Notes under the pieces: generated by a model
The model's input: the letters and a program-made list of their open reading frames with translations, nothing else
Databases searched by the model: none
What the model was told of the DNA's origin: nothing
Program-made: the position numbers and the translations under genes
Part shown: in pieces, positions 25,278 through 33,437 of the stretch
How positions within the stretch are numbered: position 1 is the stretch's first letter
Layout of the letters: the number at the start of each line of letters is the position of its first letter
From: CAWBUW01 sp963792075
Lineage (GTDB): Bacteria; Chloroflexota; Anaerolineae; Anaerolineales; UBA4823
DNA length: 64,000 nt
Direction: 5' to 3'
Assembly: GCA_963792075.1 (NCBI GenBank)
Contig: CAWBUW010000007.1
Coordinates: 186,001-250,000 of the forward strand

Positions 25278-26192
25278 ATGGACATTGACACTACCATCTT
25301 TCTCATTGCCGGCGTGATCACCGTGATCGTGCTGCTCCTCGGCTGGGAGCTGTCCGGGCGGTGGGTGTACCTGACTTCCTCCAGTGCCCGGCGTCTGCAA
25401 AACGCCGAAGCGGTGGAGTATCTGGAGGGCTTGAGCGCCTTGCCCAAAGGCACACTGCTGTACCGTTTGGTCGAAGCCCAGGTGAGCCTCACCCCCACCC
25501 AGTTTGTGCTGTTGGCCATCTTCCTGGGGGTGGCTGGCTCCCTGTTGTGCTGGGTGCTGTTCTTTCCTGGTCTGCCCAGCCTGGCGGTGGGGGGTGTGCT
25601 GGGGTACCTGCCTTTCGCCTACCTCCAGGAGAAAGCTCGCGGCCGCGGCCGGCTGATGGACGAAAAGTTGGCGCTGGCTTTATCCCGCATCGCCCCGGGC
25701 TTGCAGGTCAACCGCGGCCTGGATGAAGTGCTGGAGGAAGTGGCGAAATCCCTGAGCTCCGAAGGCCCCAATCCCTTGACGCCCGAGCTTTTGATGACTG
25801 CCAAGGACATGCGCACGCGCAATGTTGAAGGGGCGCTGCGTGACCTGGCGCAGCGCTCGCCTTCCTTATCCCTGGCTAACGTGGCCATGCTTTTGGAGAG
25901 CTACCATCGCGCCGGCGGCGGGCAGTACGCACAGGTATTCAGCGAAACGGCGACCTCGATCCAGCGCATCCTGGCGGTTCGCACGCACGCCCAGGCCAAA
26001 GCTGCCCAACCCCTCCAGTCAGCGAAGCTGATCCCGGCCATGCTGGGCGTGGTGCTGCTGGTGATGGTCGGTGATCCGGTGACGCGTGCTTCGTTCCACG
26101 ATCCCCTGGTGCAGGTGGTAATGACCCTGGCGATCGGGGTGATGGCTGCCGGTTACCTGTTCATGCGCAACGAAGTGCTGAAAACGGTCTAG
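25278..26192 (+). CDS. tadB: TadB-like inner-membrane protein (T2SS F domain)
   Basis: The 304-residue protein begins with a membrane helix (IFLIAGVITVIVLLLGWEL) and has further hydrophobic segments near residues 85-125 and 250-295. Between them lies a helical cytoplasmic domain (ALSRIAPGLQVNRGLDEVLEEVA). This is the layout of Tad/type II secretion F-domain proteins that work with TadA. ATG 25278 follows AGGAG; an upstream in-frame ATG (25251) belongs to the repeat tail region. Confidence 0.85.
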   Translation: MDIDTTIFLIAGVITVIVLLLGWELSGRWVYLTSSSARRLQNAEAVEYLEGLSALPKGTLLYRLVEAQVSLTPTQFVLLAIFLGVAGSLLCWVLFFPGLPSLAVGGVLGYLPFAYLQEKARGRGRLMDEKLALALSRIAPGLQVNRGLDEVLEEVAKSLSSEGPNPLTPELLMTAKDMRTRNVEGALRDLAQRSPSLSLANVAMLLESYHRAGGGQYAQVFSETATSIQRILAVRTHAQAKAAQPLQSAKLIPAMLGVVLLVMVGDPVTRASFHDPLVQVVMTLAIGVMAAGYLFMRNEVLKTV

Positions 26193-26202
26193 GAGTGTAC
26201 CT

Positions 26203-27066
26203 ATGGAAAGCCTGATGATCCTCATTGCCTTGTTGGTGGCGATCCTTGCTGCCTATGCGGTCAACACGTTTGTCACGGTTGCCGATCCCGGCGTTGCCCG
26301 GCGGCTGGAGAATATTGACCAGCCCGCCGTGCCCCAGGAGCCGTTCGAGTGGGTCGGCGCGCCTTTCCTGCGCTTGATCCCGCAGTATTTCAAGCACATC
26401 CAGGACGATCTGTACTGGGCAGCCTTCACCGCGCCTTCCTGGGCATCGAAATCTCCCGCCTGGATTGTCGGCCGGCAGGTTTTGATGGCGGCAGCATTCG
26501 CTGTGCTGACCGCCTGGGCGATCCGCAGCAACCTGGGTCTGTGGGTGGGCGGCTATCTCGGCTGGGTCCTGATGCGGGCAGACCTGAGCGCTAAGGCCTC
26601 GCACGTCCGCAGCCAGATCTCCCAGGAGCTGCCCGAGTTCTTGCAGTTGATCGCCGCCGAATCCGCCAGCGGCGCCGGGCTCGAAGCTGTCGTGATGCGC
26701 GCCGCCCAGGGCGAAGGCACCCTGCCGGCCTGGCTGCGCCGGGTGCTTGCCATTGCACACGGGCGCAGCCTGCTGTTTGCCCGCGAGACCGGCTCCGGCA
26801 TCTTGATGCAGGAAGCCGAGCGCAGCGGGCATCCGGATCTGATCAGCTTTGCCATCCAGTTGGGTTTTGCCCTGCGCGGCGCTCAGGTGCAGGAAACCCT
26901 GACCCGCCTGGCGGTGCAGTTTTCCGATACCTATGTCGGCAAGGCTGAAATCCGCACCGAACGGCTGGCGAACACCCTGGGCGTGCTGGTGGCAGTGTTC
27001 TATTTCCTTCCGTTCCTGGTCGTGATCCTGTTCGTTGTCGGGGTGCCGCTCATCCGCTCTTTCTGA
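26203..27066 (+). CDS. tadC: TadC-like inner-membrane protein (T2SS F domain)
   Basis: This protein of 287 residues has an N-terminal membrane helix (SLMILIALLVAILAAYAV) and a central helical pair (VLMAAAFAVLTAWAI, LWVGGYLGWVLM). The F-domain core (SQELPEFLQLIAAESASGAGLEAVVMRAA) leads to a C-terminal helix (VLVAVFYFLPFLVVILFVVGV). Together with TadB it forms the platform for the TadA ATPase. AGGAG precedes the start, ten bases after the tadB stop. Confidence 0.85.
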   Translation: MESLMILIALLVAILAAYAVNTFVTVADPGVARRLENIDQPAVPQEPFEWVGAPFLRLIPQYFKHIQDDLYWAAFTAPSWASKSPAWIVGRQVLMAAAFAVLTAWAIRSNLGLWVGGYLGWVLMRADLSAKASHVRSQISQELPEFLQLIAAESASGAGLEAVVMRAAQGEGTLPAWLRRVLAIAHGRSLLFARETGSGILMQEAERSGHPDLISFAIQLGFALRGAQVQETLTRLAVQFSDTYVGKAEIRTERLANTLGVLVAVFYFLPFLVVILFVVGVPLIRSF

Positions 27067-27110
27067 GGGCTCCCTATCCAACCCATTCTCTCATTCCAAG
27101 GAGGTTTCCC

Positions 27111-27329
27111 ATGTTTCACAAAGAATATAGCATCCGTTCGTATCTATCCAAGAAAGCCAAACGCATTGGGGCGTTTCTTGCCAGCCCACGCAGCGAGCGC
27201 GGCGAAGAATCTGCCAGCGTGGCTGCCCTCACCGCCCTGGTGCTGCTGATTATCCTGACCGTCATGGGCATTTTTCGGACTGCGCTGGTCGCTGCCTTTG
27301 ATCGCATCGCTGCTATGCTCAGTTTCTAA
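27111..27329 (+). CDS. Flp-like pilin candidate (72 residues)
   Basis: A basic N-terminus of about 33 residues ends in SERGEESASV and is followed by one long hydrophobic helix (AALTALVLLIILTVMGIF) and a short tail. This matches the size and plan of Flp prepilins, with possible cleavage after the Gly of RG-EES. The family's usual Glu-Tyr pair after the cleavage site is not clear, so a non-canonical pilin or pseudopilin is possible. AAGGAGG precedes the ATG. Confidence 0.6.
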   Translation: MFHKEYSIRSYLSKKAKRIGAFLASPRSERGEESASVAALTALVLLIILTVMGIFRTALVAAFDRIAAMLSF

Positions 27330-27334
27330 AATTT

Positions 27335-27373
27335 TTTGTGTTGATTACGGGCAACGCCCGTAATCAACACAAA
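27335..27373. repeat. 18-bp perfect hairpin between pilin and tadE
   Basis: TTTGTGTTGATTACGGGC (27335-27352), loop AAC, perfect complement (27356-27373). It follows the pilin stop by five bases and precedes AAGGAGGA by nine. It could protect or terminate the pilin message, which is normally needed in excess. Confidence 0.8.
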
Positions 27374-27394
27374 TATTATTTGAAGGAGGAGATC

Positions 27395-27790
27395 ATGCGC
27401 AAACATGAAAAAGGCTCCAGCACCGTTGAGTTTGCCGCCAGCGTGCTGCTCGTCATCCTGATGTTCCTGGGCATGGTGCAATTTGGCGCTTACCTGTGGG
27501 CATCCTCCGTGGTTGAAAACGCCGCCCGGCACGGCGCGCGCATGGGCTCGGTGGCGCAGGGTTGCGCGCCCTGCCAGGCTGTCACGGCAGCCAAAGCCGC
27601 CCTGCAGGGTCAGCCGCTCATCCAGAGTTCATCGATTTCTGTACTTGCACCTGGCGGGGTAGTGGGTTCCATCGTCAAGATCCGCGTCTCGGCGCGCATC
27701 CCGCTGTTCCTGCCGGCCGCGGACACCCTGGGTCTGGACAGGCTCATGCAGGTGCAGGCAGAGGCAACTTTTCGTCAGGAAGGCTGGTGA
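27395..27790 (+). CDS. tadE: TadE-like pseudopilin
   Basis: The 131-residue protein starts KHEKGSSTVEFAASVLLVILMFLGMVQFG, the TadE signature of a Gly before a conserved Glu and a hydrophobic helix. A variable exported domain follows. Minor pseudopilins of this type prime or cap Tad pili. The start at 27395 is set by AAGGAGGA; an earlier in-frame codon at 27338 lies in the hairpin. Confidence 0.85.
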   Translation: MRKHEKGSSTVEFAASVLLVILMFLGMVQFGAYLWASSVVENAARHGARMGSVAQGCAPCQAVTAAKAALQGQPLIQSSSISVLAPGGVVGSIVKIRVSARIPLFLPAADTLGLDRLMQVQAEATFRQEGW

Positions 27791-27792
27791 CG

Positions 27793-28230
27793 ATGAACCA
27801 CCGGCGTGAAAGCGGTCAGATCATCCCGTTCATCATCTTCATCATCATGGCGCTGGGCTTGATGATCGCAGTCGGGCTGCAGGTCGCCCGCATCGTCTAT
27901 GCGCGCGGTGAGGTGGGCAAAGCCGCGGACGCTGCGGCGCTGGCTGCTGCCTCCCGCCTGGACCTTACCGCCTATCGCGACACCGGGCAGGTCACCTTCC
28001 TACCCGATGCCTCAGCAACCGCCCAGGAATATGCCTCGCGCAATGCCGCCTTCCTGGGGGCGCGGGGGATTGGCGTATCGGTAACTCGTCTGCGCATCAA
28101 CTCGGTCTCCCGCATCGTCTTTGTCACGGTCTCGGCTGACCTTGCCTCACTCCTGCCAGGTTTTCTCATCCACCAGGGTGCGTACAGCATCACCGGCTAC
28201 GCCCAGGCGCGCATGCAAGGGTCGCCCTGA
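27793..28230 (+). CDS. TadG/TadE-like pseudopilin
   Basis: The 145-residue protein begins MNHRRESGQIIPFIIFIIMALGLMIAVG, a TadG-type N-terminus (ESGQ before the hydrophobic helix). KAADAAALAAASRL follows, the conserved segment after the helix. It is shorter than classical TadG, lacking a von Willebrand domain. The start lies two bases after the tadE stop, so the two are coupled. Confidence 0.8.
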   Translation: MNHRRESGQIIPFIIFIIMALGLMIAVGLQVARIVYARGEVGKAADAAALAAASRLDLTAYRDTGQVTFLPDASATAQEYASRNAAFLGARGIGVSVTRLRINSVSRIVFVTVSADLASLLPGFLIHQGAYSITGYAQARMQGSP

Positions 28231-28240
28231 ATCTTTGCCC

Positions 28241-28277
28241 GGGTAATATTTACAGCGCTTTGCAGTAAATATTACCC
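28241..28277 (+). terminator. 13-bp hairpin after the Tad operon
   Basis: GGGTAATATTTAC (28241-28253) pairs perfectly with 28265-28277 over an 11-base loop. It lies ten bases after the last Tad gene. The T-run is weak, so it may be a stability or weak termination element. Confidence 0.5.
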
Positions 28278-28302
28278 CAATAATTGAATACCTTCGTTAG
28301 CT

Positions 28303-28350
28303 AAAACCGTCACACGTGAGCAGCATTCCCGCTGGATGTGTGACGGTTTT
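28303..28350 (+). terminator. Second hairpin with T-rich end after the Tad operon
   Basis: AAAACCGTCACAC (28303-28315) pairs perfectly with GTGTGACGGTTTT (28338-28350), with an inner AGC/GCT pair. The A-stem/T-stem design is typical of bidirectional terminators. Confidence 0.6.
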
Positions 28351-28361
28351 AAATTAAACAC

Positions 28362-28400
28362 TTTCTCTGTGTGTGCAGCTCTGTTGCACACACAGAGAAA
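28362..28400. repeat. 16-bp perfect hairpin before the OB-fold gene
   Basis: TTTCTCTGTGTGTGCA (28362-28377), 7-base loop, perfect complement at 28385-28400, then AAAGGAGA directly, the ribosome-binding site of the gene at 28414. Confidence 0.8.
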
Positions 28401-28413
28401 AAAGGAGATAGAA

Positions 28414-28884
28414 ATGATCAATCAAGTCACCCTCGAAGGCTTTCTCGTCAGCCGCTGGGAATATAAAGGCGATGCCTTCCTGCGCATTGCCCATCACCGC
28501 CCGCGGCGCGCAGGCGAGCTGATCCACTCGGACTACATCACCGTGCGCATCGCTGATCCTCTCGCAGCCCTGCCCACCTTACAGCAAGGCGACCTGGTGC
28601 GCGTGTTGGGGGAGGTGTGGGGCAAGGATATCCTCGAGCCGTTAGGACGCGTCCTCCAGAAGGCGCACCTGAACGTTGCCCTGGCGCCCGAGCTGGAAAA
28701 CCTGATCATCCCCCGCCCGACGGCCTACATCCTGGCGCAGCAAATCAGCCTGGTGGACAGCAAAGCCGAGGCGTATGCGAAGGCAGCGAAGAGGGCAGGG
28801 AGGCCGGCGAGGTTGAAAGAGATGAATGAAAAATCGCAGGCAATGGATGTGCTGCCTGATGCAGCAGTTATTCAAGTTACCTAA
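28414..28884 (+). CDS. SSB-like single OB-fold protein
   Basis: The 156-residue protein starts INQVTLEGFLVSRWEYKGDAFLRIAHH, continues SDYITVRIADP and LQQGDLVRVLGEVWG, the strand order of SSB-type OB folds. It has a long helical tail (SKAEAYAKAAKRAGRPARLKEM) and no acidic tip. The ATG at 28414 follows a hairpin-linked AAAGGAG; an upstream frame start at 28336 is rejected. It resembles each half of the tandem OB protein at 5339, so the element encodes three OB-fold proteins. Confidence 0.65.
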   Translation: MINQVTLEGFLVSRWEYKGDAFLRIAHHRPRRAGELIHSDYITVRIADPLAALPTLQQGDLVRVLGEVWGKDILEPLGRVLQKAHLNVALAPELENLIIPRPTAYILAQQISLVDSKAEAYAKAAKRAGRPARLKEMNEKSQAMDVLPDAAVIQVT

Positions 28885-29331
28885 GCCGTTAAAGGTCTTT
28901 ACCATCCGCCCGAATGGGCTGCATAGTGTGATACAGAATAAACTAAATGTTGCTGAAGACTCATTTATAGAGACGGCTTTATTCTATCTTTACCGGTATT
29001 GGGTGGTCGTGATATAGGAGCGCACATAGAGCTTCACCAAGCACCAGCATAATCACAGGAACGGGGATTCATTGCCTTTATTAACATTTACGATGGCAAT
29101 TGCCCACATTCCTCACCGGTTTCTAGCGAAAGTTGGGAATTTTGAGTAAGTGTTAACATCCGAGGAAAATGGTGACAAAAGTCTAGATTTAATGGTGATG
29201 ATACAAAATAAATATAAAAACTTCCCTACGGTGGGCATCAAGCGCGCCGCGGGGCCGCCGCCGCTGATTGGCTTAGCCGAGCGCGTCGGCTGCATACCGG
29301 GTTGGGTGCGCCCCTATACTTCGTTTTATGC
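28885..29331. other. AT-rich gap between modules, no gene supported
   Basis: Most of the stretch is AT-rich with short frames only. A 70-base GC-rich island (about 29235-29310) stands out. It lies just past the stop of the inverted gene that follows and may be the scar of an insertion. Confidence 0.35.
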
Positions 29332-30744
29332 TTATATGTCAAACAAGATTTCTGCTTTTTTAGTATCGAACTCGCCCTGAGTTATCAGCCCAGCTTCAAA
29401 CATTTGCTTGAGTTTCTTGAGTGTCACTTCAGGATCATCCAGTGTGGAGGCCGGGGAAGTGGAAGATTTACCGTTATCTTGCCAATTCACTGCTTTTCCA
29501 AGTGCATGCTTGAGTCTGTTGGCAGTTTGTCCTGCCATACCAATTGCCGCGACTGCTGCACCACCCATTGCTCCCGCCGTTCTCTCAAGCAAGTTCTTTT
29601 CAACTATGACCCGGTACTCTTTTGCTCGCTTCTCTACTTGCTCTATATCTAACGCAACATCCATTTTTTCAGCAGCGCTTGTGAGAAATTCGCGCTCCTC
29701 GTTGGCCAAAATACCGTCATAGACGGCCATCAGCGTTAGCAATTCAATCAAGGCTTTTCGTAATTCGGCATCTTCAATTTGTGATACTGCATCAAGAATG
29801 CTGTGTTCTTCGCTGACAAGCCTGTTGAAATCGGCGGGCGTATGATCTTCAAAGGACATACGCGAAAGCATGGCCCGATAGAGTTCCTTTTCTTTGGACG
29901 ATACGTTGCCGTCAACCTGCGCCATAAACATTGCGGCAGCAGGAATAGCTAAATCGTAGATATTTTTTCTTGAAATGACTGCCCGCAATTCGTCAGTCAC
30001 TTTACCCCTGTTCTTGAAATGGGTTTTGGCAATTTTCCCAATGGACTTCGTGGCAATGTAGTTGTAGCCACTACCCACAGCGGCAGAAGCAACGGGAACC
30101 GCATATTTAATGATGTTCCTTTGCAGAAGATTTAAGCCAATCCGTTTTCCGAATTTTTTCAGGGCCTCTAGGGTTCCTTTGCTCACCACTTTCTTGATTG
30201 CGTCTGTTGTGCCTGCACGCGCCGCACCTTGTAAACCTTTGCCAAGCGCCTCAACGGGCGCGACGCCTAGTGCATACCCGAATATTAGGAGTATATCTTC
30301 GGGGTCTTCCGTGTCTAACTGCAAGTCATACAGCACCGACATATCCAACACAAGCCGCATTTGAATATTGGAAAGGTACAGCATTTCTGCGCCAATGGTC
30401 CCAACAAATAACGGGACTGTCAGACCTGCAGAACTTATGGCGGCGATTTCGTTCGCTGTTGCGGCGCCTCCTGCAATTGCTCCAGCGATGGTGGCATACT
30501 TTACAGTTACCGAAGTAAGAATATCTGCGATTTCATCCGGGTGCAAGCCGGGGTACTTTTTTTGGAAATAGGAGGCCCTTGCATTACGGTCATAAGCCCT
30601 TACGACTTGCTGTAGTAATTTGATAAACCACTGGCCACTCTTTACCTCTTCAAAGTTGAGAGTTTTCGCTAAGGTTTTAGCATCTTCCAGCTCTTTCGAG
30701 ACTTGTGCTTTTACATACTCATCATCTGGAGTTGGTGTTGCCAT
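29332..30744 (-). CDS. EcsC-like / TerB-like / SHOCT protein
   Basis: The 470-residue protein has an N-terminal helical region with Gly/Ala-rich hydrophobic stretches (about 75-130, IAGAIAGGAATANEIAAIS; TVPLFVGTIGAEML), similar to EcsC-family proteins. A TerB-like acidic helical domain follows at about 270-370 (FMAQVDGNVSSKEKELYRAML; LLTLMAVYDGILANEEREFL). It ends in a SHOCT motif (LKKLKQMFEAGLITQGEFDTKK). TerB and SHOCT domains occur in membrane-linked stress and conflict systems. It is AT-richer and on the opposite strand to its neighbours, as expected of cargo inserted between the pilus and DNA-processing modules. Confidence 0.7.
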   Translation of the reverse strand: MATPTPDDEYVKAQVSKELEDAKTLAKTLNFEEVKSGQWFIKLLQQVVRAYDRNARASYFQKKYPGLHPDEIADILTSVTVKYATIAGAIAGGAATANEIAAISSAGLTVPLFVGTIGAEMLYLSNIQMRLVLDMSVLYDLQLDTEDPEDILLIFGYALGVAPVEALGKGLQGAARAGTTDAIKKVVSKGTLEALKKFGKRIGLNLLQRNIIKYAVPVASAAVGSGYNYIATKSIGKIAKTHFKNRGKVTDELRAVISRKNIYDLAIPAAAMFMAQVDGNVSSKEKELYRAMLSRMSFEDHTPADFNRLVSEEHSILDAVSQIEDAELRKALIELLTLMAVYDGILANEEREFLTSAAEKMDVALDIEQVEKRAKEYRVIVEKNLLERTAGAMGGAAVAAIGMAGQTANRLKHALGKAVNWQDNGKSSTSPASTLDDPEVTLKKLKQMFEAGLITQGEFDTKKAEILFDI

Positions 30745-31027
30745 CGACAGCCTTCTTTACTCACTGACGCGCTGGTTTAGTAGAGCGCACCTAAAGGATG
30801 GAAAATACTGCAATTAAGTTGCGTAATAACTTTTGGCAAAGACGATATTTCTCTTCTCAAAGCTATTATAACCCATTCAAAAAACTGTTTTTTACGACCC
30901 ACAACATCATCATTTAATTCAGCCGAAAATGCCGATTTTCAACCACACAAATCGGACGCTTACATTCTCCGACAAGCTGCTAGGCAACGTTTATCTTGCT
31001 TTATCCACACTACCGTTAATAGGGCTT

Positions 31028-31110
31028 TGATCCGTGTATGTGTCGCCTGATCCTTGTATCAGCGATTAAATACCTTAAACCGGTCCACAACACCGGTGCC
31101 TGCACGTGCA
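31028..31110. promoter_or_regulatory. Operator-like repeats upstream of the Rad52-like gene
   Basis: TGATCCGTGTAT (31028-31039) and TGATCCTTGTAT (31048-31059) are direct repeats spaced exactly 20 bases. They are followed by ACCGGT-CCACAAC-ACCGGT (about 31080-31098) and the perfect palindrome TGCACGTGCA (31101-31110). Together they suggest binding sites controlling the DNA-processing operon. The rest of 30745-31212 shows no gene; a stray AAAGGAGG near 31140 has no start codon nearby. Confidence 0.4.
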
Positions 31111-31212
31111 AAGCATTTCCTCAACAAAAAAACAAGTTCAAAAGGAGGCCACAAAAAACAAAACAACACCACAACCACCCCAAACAAATTCTCCCACAGA
31201 AAGCGAGGCAAT

Positions 31213-32052
31213 ATGACAGAAACCACGGACATTCTGCAGCGGCTGTCCCAACCGCTGGACAGGCGCCGCGTGAAACTGCGGCCGGCGCCGGGCGAAGGCG
31301 CAGTCCCATACCTGGAAGGCTTTGATGTGATCCATACCGCCAACGACATCTTCGGCTTTCGCTGGTCGTTTGACCTGTTGAGCGAGCCCCGGGTGATGAT
31401 CTGGGAGCAAACGCTCACAGCCTGGGACCGGCAGAAGCGCATGCGCACGCCGGTGGTTGATCCGCAAACGGGCCAGCCGTGCACCCAGCGCGCTGGGATC
31501 GTCTACCTGACCGGCAAGGTCACCATCGAGCTGGACGGCAAACCCTATTCCCATGCCGATGTCGGGCGTCTGAGCTTTACTGGCGATGCCCCCGAATCAT
31601 TGGACACCGCCCTGAGCGGCGCGGCCACCGACTGCCTGAAGCGCTGCTTCCGCCACCTCGGCGACCAGTTCGGCCTTTGTCTCTACGATAAAGACGTCGC
31701 CAGGGCTTCATCTGCAGCACCCAACCCCGGGACAGAAAAAGCGGCACCGCAAAAAACGCCCTCGAACGGTAATGGCTTTGCGGATGGGAAGCAGGAGCAC
31801 GCCTCCGCCAGCCACCCGCCCAATGGCATGACCCTCGAGCAAGCTCGGCTGGTGCTCTGTCCGGTCGGGTCGAGCCAGAACCCGCAGTGGGCTGGCATGC
31901 CCCTGGAACAGGTGCTGGCTCAGCCCAAAGGCGAGCGCATGCTGGCTTACCTGGTCGGCGAGCAGTTTCAAGACAATGACAACCCGGCGCGGGCGCAGGC
32001 CCGGCTGGCGGCTCAGGTATTGCTGAGCCAGGTTCAATCCCAAGGAGTGTGA
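31213..32052 (+). CDS. Rad52-family single-strand annealing protein
   Basis: The 279-residue protein shows the Rad52/22 core: YLEGFDVIHTANDIFGFRWSFDL, a strand pair with IVYLTGKVTIELDGK, and SGAATDCLKRCFRHLGDQFGLCLY. That last stretch corresponds to the conserved helix ending in the ALRxxGNALGNCLYDK motif of Rad52. A Pro/Ser-rich linker and a helical tail follow. Such phage- and plasmid-borne proteins anneal complementary strands in recombination. I chose ATG 31213; the frame is open further upstream but there it is low-complexity. The SSB gene follows three bases later, a classic pairing. Confidence 0.82.
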   Translation: MTETTDILQRLSQPLDRRRVKLRPAPGEGAVPYLEGFDVIHTANDIFGFRWSFDLLSEPRVMIWEQTLTAWDRQKRMRTPVVDPQTGQPCTQRAGIVYLTGKVTIELDGKPYSHADVGRLSFTGDAPESLDTALSGAATDCLKRCFRHLGDQFGLCLYDKDVARASSAAPNPGTEKAAPQKTPSNGNGFADGKQEHASASHPPNGMTLEQARLVLCPVGSSQNPQWAGMPLEQVLAQPKGERMLAYLVGEQFQDNDNPARAQARLAAQVLLSQVQSQGV

Positions 32053-32055
32053 ACC

Positions 32056-32487
32056 ATGTCCTATCAAGAAGTCACGATCATCGGCTACCTGGGCCGCGCG
32101 CCGGAGATGCGTCAAACCTCCTCCGGCCAGGCGGTAGCCACCTTTTCGCTGGCTGCCAACCGCCGCTTCCGCGACGCGCAGGGGCAGCTCGTGAAGGAGA
32201 CCACCTGGTTCCAGGTGACTGCCTGGGACCGCCAGGCGGAGAACGCCTGCCAGTACCTGCAGAAAGGTAACCAGGTGATGGTGCGCGGCCGGCTGAACCC
32301 CGACGCGGAAAGCGGCTCCCCCCGCATCTGGGAGCGCCGGGACGGGTCTCCCGCTGCCTCTTACGAAGTCACCGCCCGTGAGATCATCTACCTGGGCGGC
32401 CAGGACGCCTCGAATGAGCCATCCTCCCACCCCGGCAGCAGCTCCACTCCCGATGCCGACCTGATCGACCCCGAAATTCCCTTCTAA
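32056..32487 (+). CDS. ssb: Single-stranded DNA-binding protein
   Basis: The 143-residue protein is a canonical SSB: EVTIIGYLGRAPEMRQTSSGQAVATFSLA, then TTWFQVTAWDRQAENACQYLQKGNQVMVRGRL, an OB fold. The disordered linker ends with the acidic tip DADLIDPEIPF that recruits partner proteins. It coats single strands during transfer or repair and probably loads the Rad52-like protein encoded just upstream. Confidence 0.95.
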   Translation: MSYQEVTIIGYLGRAPEMRQTSSGQAVATFSLAANRRFRDAQGQLVKETTWFQVTAWDRQAENACQYLQKGNQVMVRGRLNPDAESGSPRIWERRDGSPAASYEVTAREIIYLGGQDASNEPSSHPGSSSTPDADLIDPEIPF

Positions 32488-32800
32488 CCCCCTCTTCTCA
32501 GCGCCTGGCGCTGCCTCCCCCCTGAATTACTGAACAATTGAATATCCCTCCACTCTCGCTCCTATGCTCCGCGTGGGAGCATCCAGCCAACGCTCTGCGT
32601 TGGTCCTGGCTTCGCGGGAGGACGTAGGGCGTCAGAGAGAGTGACAACGCGGCGTTCGAAGCGAACGCGGAGCGTTGTCACCAGAAAACCTGCCCCCTCC
32701 AACCTCCCCCAAATGGCAGCCATTTAGGGGAGGCATCAGGAGTCGCCCTCCCCTAAATTTCTAAATTTGGGGGAGGGCCGGGGAGGGGGCCCAGAAAGGA
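32488..32800. repeat. Intergenic hairpin and GC-rich repeat cluster
   Basis: The cluster contains CCAACGC-TCT-GCGTTGG (about 32593-32609). A cruciform at 32641-32681 has an outer 10-bp stem GTGACAACGC/GCGTTGTCAC around an inner GCGTTCG-AAG-CGAACGC. A CCTCCCCCAAAT...ATTTGGGGGAGG repeat pair (32712-32778) is related to the one at 4941. No gene is seen. Confidence 0.65.
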
Positions 32801-32808
32801 GTATCCCC

Positions 32809-33333
32809 ATGCCCTCCACCCTCCTCACAAAACCCCCACCCTCGCCCGGGACCGCCTGCATCGCCATCTCCGGCTACTTCTACGATGTGACCTTTGACGC
32901 CGGAGTGCCGCGGCAGGTACACCGGGTGGGCAAAGACCGGCGCTGCACCTGCCCGCAGGGCGCACACTGCCCGGCGGTGGCTGCGGTGACCGAATATCTC
33001 AAAGCCGGGGGCGAGCGGGCTCCCGATCCGCCCCTCGGCTTCTACCCGGTGGCGCCGGCGCTCTGTCCCATCTGCAAAGCCGAGGCGGTTTATGACCCCA
33101 GCCTGAGCAGTAAACGACGCGGTGCAGGCTGGCGCTGCCGCCAGGCTGGCAGCCTGCACTACTGGGAAGACCAGGTCCGCACGCTGCGCCAGAAGCTGGC
33201 TGCCAACCCCTGGTTGTTCCCACCGGTCGTGATCCGGAAGGGCGCCCAGCTGTATGCCTACGATGGCATTGAGCCCGGCGATCAGGTGCTTTATGCCGGC
33301 GTCCTGCGCCAGGATGTCATCACATCCGAATAA
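32809..33333 (+). CDS. Zinc-binding protein with SWIM-like and ribbon motifs
   Basis: The 174-residue protein has an N-terminal CTCPQGAHCPAV cluster (about residues 44-55), resembling a SWIM zinc finger. A CPICKAEAV...GAGWRC ribbon follows at about 85-107. The C-terminal part (QLYAYDGIEPGDQVLYAGVL) is beta-rich. SWIM-like fingers occur in DNA-binding and recombination accessory proteins. ATG 32809 follows AAAGGAG; an earlier in-frame codon lies in the repeat. It is probably part of the operon with ssb and radC, although a terminator follows. Confidence 0.6.
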   Translation: MPSTLLTKPPPSPGTACIAISGYFYDVTFDAGVPRQVHRVGKDRRCTCPQGAHCPAVAAVTEYLKAGGERAPDPPLGFYPVAPALCPICKAEAVYDPSLSSKRRGAGWRCRQAGSLHYWEDQVRTLRQKLAANPWLFPPVVIRKGAQLYAYDGIEPGDQVLYAGVLRQDVITSE

Positions 33334-33357
33334 GTGATATTCTCACCAACCCCCGCA

Positions 33358-33410
33358 GGGGATGGACTGCTGCCCCTGCCTGGGGGAGAGTCCGTCCCCT
33401 GCTTTTTTTC
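33358..33410 (+). terminator. Intrinsic terminator
   Basis: GGGGATGGACT (33358-33368) pairs with AGTCCGTCCCC (33389-33399) with one G-T pair, and is followed by TGCTTTTTTT. It lies between the zinc-binding protein and the radC-like gene and may separate two transcripts or attenuate. Confidence 0.7.
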
Positions 33411-33437
33411 TACTGAAAACAGAAAGGACGGACAACC

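Noticed and set aside
26161..27081. 306-residue minus-strand open frame
   Set aside because: It lies opposite tadC, which has clear family motifs; the antisense translation is low-complexity.
31137..31212. AAAGGAGG near 31140 as the ribosome-binding site of a separate leader peptide
   Set aside because: No start codon follows within range; the next ATG in use is at 31213.
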